This document shows, in pieces, positions 37,636 through 48,700 of a stretch of DNA of 64,000 bases. Under the pieces are notes generated by a model, which saw nothing but the letters and a program-made list of their open reading frames with translations, searched no databases and had not been told where the DNA came from. How positions within the stretch are numbered: position 1 is the stretch's first letter; every line of letters starts with the position of its first letter. The DNA is taken from positions 3,534,001 to 3,598,000 of the forward strand of contig NC_039489.1 of the NCBI RefSeq assembly GCF_003590095.1, read 5' to 3'. Source of the DNA: Trichoplusia ni. Taxonomy: Eukaryota; Arthropoda; Insecta; Lepidoptera; Noctuidae. A program made the position numbers and the translations under genes.

Positions 37636-39834
37636 ATGCAGCCGACAGTGCCGCCGTGGGCGTGGGTGACGTGGGAGCGGCGCAGCCGCGCGCGCGCGTC
37701 CCCGCCCGACTACCGCAGCCACGTGCGCCTGCTGCCGCGCGCGCACGACGACAACTTCCCCTTCTACGGCCTGCGCAAGGACAGCAGGCACTTCATCAGG
37801 TCACACGTCTTGTACACTTACCAGAGCCGACTGTGAGTCCTACGACATAACCTGGTTGTAGCTGAACTTCCGACTTGTAGAACATTGTAGAATGGCGTAA
37901 TGCTTAGGCATGCCAGTGGGGAGGTACGGTGTTAGAGAAACGTTATGTGAGTATATATGTTCTGTTTGCAGACTGGATTCGCTGGGGAAGCTGCTAAACC
38001 GACCGTGGGCGGCGAGCAGTGCGCCCGTCACGTGGCGCATCGACCACTACCACGACGGCGACGCCTGGCGGGGTGACCTCAAGGTAACTGACTATAGCAG
38101 GCTTATCAAGACTACAAAAAGGTCTTAACAAAGCCTTAAACTCTTTGTGAACAGTTCATTTCACTTCAGTACCTAACGTCAAAGCGTTCTCTTTTTTCAA
38201 GTGTAGTTAATAATGTTGTCATATTCACTAGAGCTACCGTCCATATGAGCCGGTGTCGATAGTGCTGCCGGCGAGCGGGGGCGCGGTGGGGCAGGTGGCG
38301 GGCGCCGGGGGCGCGGCGGGCGCGGGCGAGGGCGCGGGGGGCGCGGCGGAGGGCGCGGGGGGCGCGGGCTGGGGGCAGGCGGCGCGCGGCTGGGCGGCGG
38401 GCGCGCTGCTGCTGGCGCTGCTCGTCATGCTAGTGCGCGCGGCTGAGAACTGTCTGCACAAGAAGCTCTTCAAGGCCATCTATTTGCACACCAGTTAGTA
38501 TCAATTTCCTCCTTGTTTCTGTATGTTAGGTTATTACAGAAAGTAAGATTAACGTTTAATCACGAGAACAATATACTTAGCGCCCGTTTCACAGTCACTG
38601 ATAATCCGCTATCTGGCAGATAGTTTGAAAAAATTGACATACTTTGTATGAAAAAATCTGTCACGTAATTTACCGGGAACTTATGTGGCGGTGGTGAAAC
38701 AGGCCCTTAGAATCTTAACGTTCCTAAACAGTTAATAATACATTTTACAACAGACTTAAAGCATTCAAACATATGGTTCATATTTCATAAAATGACACCT
38801 ATCATCAGTAGGTAGACTACTACATTCAGTAGGCCTGACTCGCAGCGTTCTGTTTGCAGACGTGGGCGCCGGCATCCACCAGCAGGAGACCATGCAGGGA
38901 CAGTACATATACACCGCCAACGGAGGTGTGTGCGCACTACTCATTCATATCTACTGTATAGACTACATTTAAGCATCGTGTAAACTAGATTATAATGAGG
39001 TTTTATAGGAAAATACGTCCCAAATATATTTGCCAGAAGTGAAAAAAATATCAAAAAGTCAACGTTCGACGTTGTATTTAATATAATATCTTAAACGGTA
39101 CATTTCATTATTTCAGTGAGAAGACAAGAGTCTGATGAGTGGTCCACGCCGAATGTAACAGCGACTAGTTGTAAGTGTCATTAAACTTTTAGAATATTTT
39201 TTACCCTTATTTTTTCCACGAAACTTATAATTATTGTTCTTTTTTTCCAGTACAAAATCAAGTGGTATCACTGGGGTCGCTGTCTCACCTGACAGCCGCG
39301 ACTATATTCGCAGAGTCGAACTTGGACCTCCCGCCGCCGTACTCGGCGTGCGCGGGCGAGGGCGCGGGCGGGGGCGCAGGCGGGGGCGCGGGGGGCGCGG
39401 GCGAGGAGTCCTACAAGCACGAGGAGCCGCCGCCGCCGTACTCGGCGTGCGTGGTGAGCTACTCGCGCGCGCCGCCCGGGGAGCCCGCCGTCAGGATCCA
39501 CCACCCGCGCCCGCGCGCGCGACACCAGCGCGCCAGCCAGCCGCGGACCAGCATCGATATCGATAACGCGCAAAACGATTTCATCGAGAGTGGACACCGA
39601 TCTGTCATACTGGTGACAGATTCTCTCGATACAGGAGGCGATTCAGCGACGAGGACCGAACTAGTATTCGATAATGGAAGAATCATTGAACGGGTGTCTT
39701 CTGATAACAATACTGATGATGAGAGCAATCATGAGAGAGATGTCGATCACTCGGGCGAGGCCGGCAAGGACTACGTCGTGTACGTCAATGAAGAGGTTTC
39801 CACAGGCGCCGCGCCCAGAACGTTGCTTGTGTAA
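37636..39834 (+). CDS. Type I membrane protein with two PPPYSAC motifs, 413 aa
   Basis: Six exons join in phase: 37636-37799, 37972-38083, 38232-38493, 38860-38925, 39117-39170 and 39251-39834. I do not recognise the family. The N-terminal 100 residues look folded and extracellular (WAWVTWERR, then DDNFPFYGLRKDSRHF, then VTWRIDHYHDGDAW). A low-complexity Gly/Ala/Glu run (GAGEGAGG type) follows, then one membrane helix (GWAAGALLLALLVMLV). The tail carries LPPPYSAC and PPPPYSAC on either side of another GAGG run, then an acidic Ser/Asp region and ends in PRTLLV. The PPxY motifs predict WW-domain partners. The reading frame stays open above the chosen ATG to an acceptor at about 37625 (reads SVG-M), so the real signal peptide may lie in an upstream exon I could not find. 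Confidence 0.78.
38580..38706. mobile_element. MITE, 127 bp, with TTA duplication (Harbinger-like)
   Basis: The ends are imperfect inverted repeats (GCGCCCGTTTCAC against GGGCCTGTTTCAC) flanked by TTA at 38577-38579 and 38707-38709. A 3-bp TTA target is the rule for PIF/Harbinger elements. It lies in intron 3 of the 37636 gene and has no ORF. Confidence 0.65.
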
Positions 39835-41171
39835 ACAGCAGGAGCAGGCACGGGGACAACACAGACTGTCATTATTTTTGTATGATACTATGTAGTATAA
39901 TGAATACTCATTAGAAACTAGGATAGAAACATTGACAGAAGAAATTAAATCTTAGTTGAAATTATCAGAATTGCTCAAAGGAGTAATAATAGAGATATTT
40001 TTTGATATAGTACAGTCGCTTGTAATTTTGTATAGGATCTCAATAGTAGGGTCTAAGTTTAATGTATCGACTATCGACTCTTTTAAATTGTTTAGCTGTA
40101 TATCGATGTTAATCAAAATCCGTATTCGATAGCACACATAAGTTACTTGTTAACCAATTGTTAGTAAGTTATCTTTATTGATATAGCATTTGAAATAATA
40201 TTTTTCTCAAATACGACTTAGAATAGAAGGCATTGTATAAATGCATCCATCAACAAGTAGGTACTAGGTAGGTAGGTGTATGTAACCTCTGTGTAGGTAT
40301 AGGTTCTTGTATAATACTGTAATGACTTACCAAAGATACCTGAACTTCAGTGTAGATACACAGACCTGACGAACAAGGTAGACGGGGCTTCACGTTACCA
40401 GAATGACAAGATAACATAATTGGGTATTTGAGTAAAAAATATATACCTGTTAGACAGATTTCCAAAAAATATTGGATAGGAAAGAATTTTTCTATTATCT
40501 CATGAACGTAATTAATTAAAAAGTAATTAATTAAATTTGTTATTAAATTAAGTAATAATTAAGTTAAAAACATTGATTTAAAATCTCGTTTGACGTCACT
40601 TACAAGTAGTAAGTGACGTATACCTTCCTACTGTCAACTATGACCTACCTACTATTATACATTTTATCACCATATTTTCTTAACTGTCTAATAATGACAA
40701 AACGAAAAGTACTTATTCAATATTTTTTGGAAACTTGATTGAAGGACTAAACAGTTTTTTTGCCAATTACCTATACACATACGTATCGCTACAAAATCCA
40801 ACAAGAAAAATGAATCGTTTTCTCAGTATAGTCAGTATTTCTTGTAAACAACTGTCGTGTTCTCCGTCTACCTCGTTCGTGGTCTATGTTTATTGTATAC
40901 TTGTAAGATATTTTGTAATTTTGTAGTGTCCGAGGCTCACCAGATTAACACGTAGACTAGTGGGTACTACGTAGTAACGTAGGCGTCACGTAGATACGTA
41001 GCCGGTGTGTAGTAGTCTCTCAATCAATAACTTTTAATAAATCTTTGTTTAATTAATCGTTTGTTATTTTTTTCCATAATTAAGATGTGACGTAGTATTC
41101 CCTGAAAAATATAAAACTACAAAATAATAAAATATTAGGTAGAATTAATTGTATTTTGATTTTTACTCTAA

Positions 41172-41314
41172 GGTCCGATTTTTCAATTGTCAGATAACTT
41201 TTATCTGACTAATAAATATGGCCGTTTGACATATTATCTATATTCAACATCTGTCAAAACGTCAAATACATATATTCGTTGAATAAAAGTTATCTGGCGA
41301 TTGAAAAAACGGCC
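41172..41314. mobile_element. MITE, 143 bp, with about 32-bp inverted repeats
   Basis: The left end GGTCCGATTTTTCAATT continues to AGATAACTTTTAT, and the right end is its near-perfect reverse complement. The flanks read TAA on the left and TTA on the right, so the target duplication is ambiguous. It has no coding capacity. Confidence 0.75.
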
Positions 41315-42748
41315 TTAAATGATGCACTGCCAACGACTGAATGGCAACTAATTAGTTATTTGCGGAACAAACCATATTGATTTATTTATTAGTGATTTTC
41401 ATGTTATGGATTCTGACATTGTATATCAAGAATGAAGAAGGAAACGCATCGCATCTTGTTGTCTGGTAAAACGCAGGAGCAGATATAAAATACCTTCTTT
41501 CTAGAATACATTATTTATCTTCAGGGCATTTTTTTGTTTTTCTATAGTTCAGGTTAATGCTACAAAACAACTGGGTCACATAATATATTATTATCCAACA
41601 CTTGATCGTAGAATTTATCAATATCCTTGAAAAGAAAAAGCGTTCTTTAATCCAGTTCTTTATTAATACATTTACAACGATGCTTAATCTAATATATAAA
41701 TAAGATTATACTAGCTTATCTTACTAACAAATATCAAAACCATGCTCCCTTACACTACACGAGAGTGCGATGTCGGGCGTCCACCACTAGCTCTTAAAGA
41801 ACGGCACTCGGAGTTGTGGGAGTAAGACGGCGCGCTACGCATTGTATAGCGCCATCTCTCTTCTATAACCACCTCACCGTGGTAAGTTAAAGTGCGAATA
41901 CAACTACACACATGAGTTGAAGGGAGCATGGTTGTGTAAATTTTTACAATAGTTACAAATTATAAATGCAGTTTGAGCTTTAATACAATTATTGTTCTAA
42001 CACTAAGCAACTATAATAATATGTAACGAGTATTTCTACAGAACAAGCTTAGCTTATTACTCTAAACTAAGTAAGTACATAATCCATTAAATAAGGAGGA
42101 GGGATTCGGTGTTGCATTGCTAAAATTATTATTGCATAAAAAAAGTTTCAGAGAAATTTAAAATATGTAACAATCTGTACTTGATGTTTTAGAATTGAAT
42201 TCTTATGTATTGGAATTCTAACTAATGATATTAAATACTAAGTCGTTAAGAGATCTCGCCTCCGTCCATATATTTTGGTACGAACATACCTAAGTACTTA
42301 CTTTATTAAAAGATACAGTCTTAATGTCACAACGATTAGTAGCAGTAGCACCAAAATCTTACTCGCAAGCGATAGGAAATCATTCTTTTGTTCAAAAGCC
42401 TTTTTTCATAAGACACCTAAACGGAGGTACGATAGAGCAAGTTTAAATTTTAACTTGAACGAGTAGGTACCGCAAGATATTTCTTGGGTCAAAAAATGAA
42501 ATACACATTAAATAAAGATGTAAGATGATTTATCATGTCATGTGTGCGATTCCGGGTACACCCCGATGTATAAATAATACCTCACTATCTTGTGTCGAAA
42601 CTCTTAAAGCAGGACTTGCTAATATGAGAACTAGACGGCAATACCGAGTGCCTTTCATTTAAATAGCTTAAAGCAAGCTTTTGAGAGCTGTTGCAAGAAG
42701 AGAGGAATATGGAACTTAAGAAACTCTATGAAATGAGTAGATGTGAGG

Positions 42749-42771
42749 TGTGTGTGTGTGTGTGTGTGTGT
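42749..42771. repeat. (TG)n microsatellite beside the Spaetzle-like stop codon
   Basis: About eleven TG units start 11 bases past the stop codon at 42782-42784, inside the 3' untranslated region of the minus-strand gene (read as CA there). Confidence 0.9.
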
Positions 42772-42781
42772 CCCCTCGTGA

Positions 42782-45700
42782 TTAGAGCTCAGTGTTCTGC
42801 CGGCGGCGCACGTAGCGCGCGAAGTAGTCGGGGCGCCAACACTTACACGAGCCCGGCACCAGGAACCAGTCGTAGTACAGCCGCACCTGCACACCGATAT
42901 ACTATAGTAACCATAGGAAGGTAAGGAAGGGCCAAACCCAACGAAATGCACGTTAGTTGAGAGGGATAACTTACTGCATGGAGACTATTCCCGAATGGAA
43001 TGGGTCGCCAATGACGACAAAGATTTACATAGGGTCGACCAAATCGGAAAATCTTGGATTAATTTATCTTACACTTTCCAACAGTATTAAAGGCAAACGT
43101 TAAAAATAATCCTTAGACACAGATTTGAAATAGAGCAGAATTAGGTAGTGAATGTGAACAGTTGACTATAGTTGTGTGTTTAGTACCTGGTAGCAGCCCA
43201 TCTCGTCGTGTCCGTCGCAGTGCGGCGGCTTGTCGGTGCTGGGCTCGGGCTCGGCCGCGCCGTACTGCTCGTACTCCTGCACACCCACACATAATAATAT
43301 GGTTAGATAAGAAAATGAACACGCCATCTGCAGGCCCACCACTTGTGAGACTGTTGCAGTTTTAGAAGCGAGACGCTTCTTACAGAGCGTAGTGCAGGAT
43401 TCTCTCATACGTAAATGTTGCAGTATTCGGGCCGGGCCGGGTTAGACTCCGCGTGTGTTTTGGGCGGAGAAAGTGAATGAGTCAGGAGGTATAGCTACAT
43501 ACGGGAGTGTGCTTGTTATGCCGGGGCGGGTAGTGCAGCTCGGCCACCAGCAGCGACACCCAGCGGGGCGAGCTCAGGCAGCCGCCGTCCAGGTAGTGGC
43601 AGCGGGACTGCATGCATCTGCAAACACACACACGTTAGAGCACTCAGTACGGAGAGAACATTGTGTATGTGCTGGGATGTAGATGTGAGAGCTGACCTGG
43701 TGACCTCGACGGTTTGTGTGAAGTACCCTTCGTAGGGGATCTGCACGACGTAGCGCCACACGCCCTGGTAGTTGCGCGCGAACACTGGCGTCGCGTACTC
43801 CACACGCGCCGGACAGGGTGTGGGCGGGCCCTAAGTGGTTATGCCATACAGTTAATCGATACAAACAGATAAACCTCACAAGAGGCACAACCGTCTTAAA
43901 ATTTCACAAATATAAGGTATTATCACTTTAATTATTTAAACTTACCTCGTATCTATGATGAGGTGCGTTCGGTGCGTGCGCCTGTGGGCCAGGGTCCTCA
44001 CGCCTCTCTACACTAGCGCTTGACTCGCTGTCGCCGTTGATGGCACGATAAAGCATGCAAAACCTAGGGATAGAAACCAAAATTTAGATGGGCTGAAGAA
44101 AACTCCTAATAATCCCAGAAATAAAATGCTTAAATATATTGTTATTGAGATAGATCAGGGATATTTTTCTGACTATTACATTTTTTTGATTCGATTCGAT
44201 TAAAATACCATCTTTATTTTGTTAAAATAAACTTACTAAATAATCAATAAAATATGTGTGAACCGGAACGTATCAAAGTTTGACAATGACATTTGATAAC
44301 TTGTCATTTTTGACGTTTATTTTAAAGGTTAAAGTGGTGTTATCGTGTATTTAATTACACTTATGTTTTCTCAACGAATTTTTGTATTAAAATGTCGTCA
44401 GCATTAGTGCGACAGGCTCTTGAACTCGTTGATCCGGAAGGTACGTCACAAGGCGCGGTTAAGCAACTTCCTGGCAGTAATTTATAATGAGTATGTGTTG
44501 TTAAAGTGGTATGTTGTGTGGTTACAGACAGCGTGGGTGCTAAGCGTGGAGGCCGGAGAGCTCGGCAGCGGCCGGTGGGTCAAGGTAGGTCACTGCTGCA
44601 CCACGAACTATTGATAATCTAGTGTTACGTCACGCCGATGCCGGCAATTACGCGACTTTATTGCTCATATCACTGGATTAGAGTCGCTGCTTTTATTGGC
44701 AGTCTTATTATTACACAGAAGTACATAGTTCTTTTGCTTACATAATACGCAGTGTCACGATATATTCTTTTCCGTGTTATAATTTAATACAGTTTTGTTG
44801 GCAGATCACAAACATCAATTTAAGAGTAAGACTAAGAGACCTAAAGGGCCGACCAAGTCTAAAGAGGTTGTGACCGAGGAGAATATCAAGAAGTTGCTGG
44901 CTCTGTCAGCTCAGACGGTGGACACTGCGGTCGCTGACAAGGTATCCAACTAAATTCAATTATTTCACTTGATTATAAGTACCTGATAAGGTAAAATGTC
45001 ATGTTTAAAACAGATCGCGGGTTGACTTTAGAAACGGGCTGCACGAATTACTGGGTGTTTTTGGTTTTAATAGATCGGCAATGATGCCCCGAGTTATAAT
45101 ATAACGTGTTTTTGTGCGGAAATGTGTAGTTTTTGAGAAATCTTAAATTAAAGTTTTGAGGTTAATTCTCAAAAATGAAACAGAAAATTTTATAATGTAT
45201 GGCAAAAACTAGTGTTTTCTCACTCTAACCGTCATATTGAAGTGTCACTCAACTGTCAAAGAGTGTAATTACATTCCAATAGTTCATTTAGTTCATTCGC
45301 TTTTCGTTCGCGATTGTTTATGTTCCGTGTTTTCGTATTTTGATTTTTCTAAATTGTTATGATGATTATCATATAAATCGAAATTTATGTAAAATGTTGA
45401 AATGTATAAAACTAAATCTAGAACCATCATCATAGTTAACACCCCGACTCGGAGCACCCCGACATGGACAGGTTAGGTTAGAAGTGGTTGGCGGGGTCGT
45501 TGAGCGAGCGAAGCGAGCGAATAGACCCCGCCAACCACTTCGTGGTTATTTATTTTTAAACCACCCAGAAGTAGGAGCCCCGCGAAGCGGGGCTCCGTCG
45601 ACCAAGCCAATAACACCGTTTTGACACTCCTAACCTCAAAACTAAATTTCAAAAAATCTCAAAAAATATACGTTTCCGCATCTTTTCCCTTTAGGGGGTA

Positions 45701-48700
45701 TATCCTGGGCACCACCCCTCCCCCCTCCCCCCATCCCCACACTCCTATGAATGCAGCCGATTACTAAAGAATACCCGGTTACTTGATCCAGCAAACATTG
45801 CCTGTTACATATGCACACTACATAATAGGCTACACACAGACCTGTCTGTCTGAGCAGTAGGAGTCACATGTACAGCTACATTGTTAGCTTGTTCAGATTG
45901 TTCCACTTCATTATGTAAAGTGATGCATAACAATTGGATAGTGTGTCTGTGTGTGTGACAAACTGTCATAAATTGCTTCTTTGTGTTATTCCGTCAGTGA
46001 GGCTCAGTGTTATATCACCTAGTGATTTACTTTTTATCTGTAAGTTTGGTTTAATATTACTGATAAAATCACATGTTACTTGTTCCTGTGGTTTTGGTTT
46101 GGAATATAGGAACAGTGATTTATAACAAAAATGTCAAGAAAAGTGGGTATGTGCAATAATAAATATGATGGTGCTGCAGACTTAAATTTTGTACTTTGAT
46201 TTGTTACTCAATAGTAAATTAGTGTAAATTATTGATGATGTCTAATAAACTATGTCAGCTTATCTGATTTTGCACTACTGTGACCTACAAATGAGTGACA
46301 TTATCAGTATAACTATTTGGTTTGAGTAAAGAGGCAACAAGAGCAAGGATTTGTCAAATCATTGTTTGTTACATGATAAGATATTATTGCTGTTTATTTA
46401 CACATTTACTGATGACATCAAGTCTAACAATGTTTCATCATCATGGTAATGTTTTATTATAATTTGTGAATACTTTATGATCATATTCATTGTCAGTGTA
46501 GCTGTGCATGGGAGACATTTGTTAATTTGTTACTGAAGAATGATAAGAATCATAGCTTTATGGTGGGTTGTGTCCACCGGTTTAGGACCAGAAATAGAAA
46601 CAACATGGTGTGCTTATCATAACTCTTTGTTAGTTGGCTTACATCATTGCATTGATGTCGCATATAATTATAGGGATAATGAATAATAATATTATCACAT
46701 TGCTTGTGTATCGTAAACATAAATTGATTTAAGGTAAATGGAACTCACGCTTGTCGTCAGTTTTAAATTTGACGAATTAGTTACGACACAAGTTCTCATA
46801 ACGTTTATAGAGTTCAAAAAAATACGCGTCTTAATATTTGTGATGGTCTATCTGACGGACTAGACAGATTTTTATACTGATATTCAGTCATCATCCCAAT
46901 TGAATAATTCATATGAGAGACTAAACAATTGATAATATCTGTATCTGTTGGTCAATATTTACAATTATGTACCTATAATTAGAATACAATCAGTTAAACA
47001 GACTTCAGTGTTGTGGCTGAATACATATTAATTAACAATACTGTTTGGTTTCAGATAGTGCAACGCGCGGTGAAGCGCAAGCCGCTGGCCGACACGGTCG
47101 AGGAGAAGAAGGACGATCACAAGTCCATCCTGTTCCCTGACGAAGAATCCTTCGGAAACTTTGAAAGACAACTGTTCTGCAGCTAAAACTATGGCTTATG
47201 TCTCGTGAATAAGGTTTATTGTTTAATGAAGTGTGTACATATATGGACATACCTGATGCGGTGCTCGGCAAACTGATTCTGGTGACCACCAGTACGGTTT
47301 GTGTGTTGTTAGCTTTCTGGGTCAACACTTATCCTTTTATTGACGAAGGTTAGTTTATCATAAATATTTATGTTTGACTTTATCACTTTATGTCGACATC
47401 GCCAAGCATAGTTTGTTAGAGTATGATAATTGTTGGTATTCGTTCCAGAGTCCCCTCTGTACTGGGTGGTCCCGGACCCGCAGTGGTTCCTGGTGTCGTG
47501 CGGCGCGTGGGGGCTGGTGTTCGTGGGCGGGCTCATGTGCTTCACGCTGCAGCAGCTGCGCGCTAACGTGTAGGTCGCCCTTACTCATGGGCCTGTCGCA
47601 GCGCAAGCCCAGCCCCGGGGCGGGCAGTGCGGCCGGGTCCCGCTGGGTCGTGCTGGGCATCTCGGGCGTGACGTGCGGCGGCAAGACGTCGCTGGCCAAC
47701 CGCCTGCGCGCGAGCCTGGCGCCCGTGTTCGTGCTGCACCAGGACAAATACTTCTTCCCGGACGACTCGCCGCGCCACGTGGCCGTGCCCGGGCTCAGCC
47801 CGCCGCACAACAACTACGACATCCTCAGCGCGCTCGACATGGACGCCATGCTGCGGGACGCGCGCGACACGCTGGCGGGACGCGACCGCTCGCACGAGCA
47901 CGACGCCGCGTCCGCGTCCGCCTCCGCCCCCGCCTCCGCGCCCGCGTCCGCCCCGCTGCGGCTGCCCGACACCAACTTCCTCATCCTCGAGGGCTTCACC
48001 ATCCTCAACTACCCGCCCATCATGGAGCTCTGTGACCTCAGGTACCGCGTCACTGCCACAGACATTGCGCTCCATTCTCTTCACGACGCTCATTATAACC
48101 AGCATGTATCGCAGGTACTACTTCACGCTGGAGTACAGCGAGTGCGTGGCCCGGCGCGTGTTCCGCCTCTACGACCCGCCCGACGTGGACGGCTACTTCG
48201 ACAAGTGCGTGTGGCCCGAGCATCTCAAGTACCGCGCACAGGTTAGCATTCAGTATTACTTAAACTCCCACTGTGTGACGTGCCACCAGTTTAATTGAAC
48301 AAAAACTGGACCCTTTTTTCCGTTCGTTTTCTTGCTGAACCAGTAACTCTGCTTAACTTAAGCGTTGTTGTTCCCCGGCAGTTGGAGCAGGACGAGCGCG
48401 TGTGCATGTTGGACGGCACACGACAGGACGCCTTCGACATCGTCATGAACGACATACGAGCGTTCGCCGAGCGGTAACACACACAACACACACTCACACA
48501 GACATACACTCTACAGCTGAACACCCAGGCCTTGTGCACAGTGTTGATTAAATCGTTCTCGGATTATTATTAATTATTCTTACTATGATAAGTTTCTCTG
48601 ACATAAGTCAAATTAGATTCGCACCATAACCCCCTTGTTAGGCGAATGTAAAAGTAATCTGTCAAATTGTATGCGAGTCGGGACTGATAACACTCATGGT

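Larger units (their letters stand above)
39835..42781. other. 3' untranslated and intergenic DNA between convergent genes
   Basis: AT-rich DNA between the stop of the 37636 gene (+) and the stop of the Spaetzle-like gene (-). It holds a MITE at 41172-41314 and a TG microsatellite at 42749-42771. I see no coding exon; the short ORFs have neither codon bias nor recognisable motifs. Confidence 0.55.

Noticed and set aside
47581..48105. 174-aa minus-strand ORF over the kinase exon
   Set aside because: Arg/Val/Gly-rich antisense shadow without motifs.
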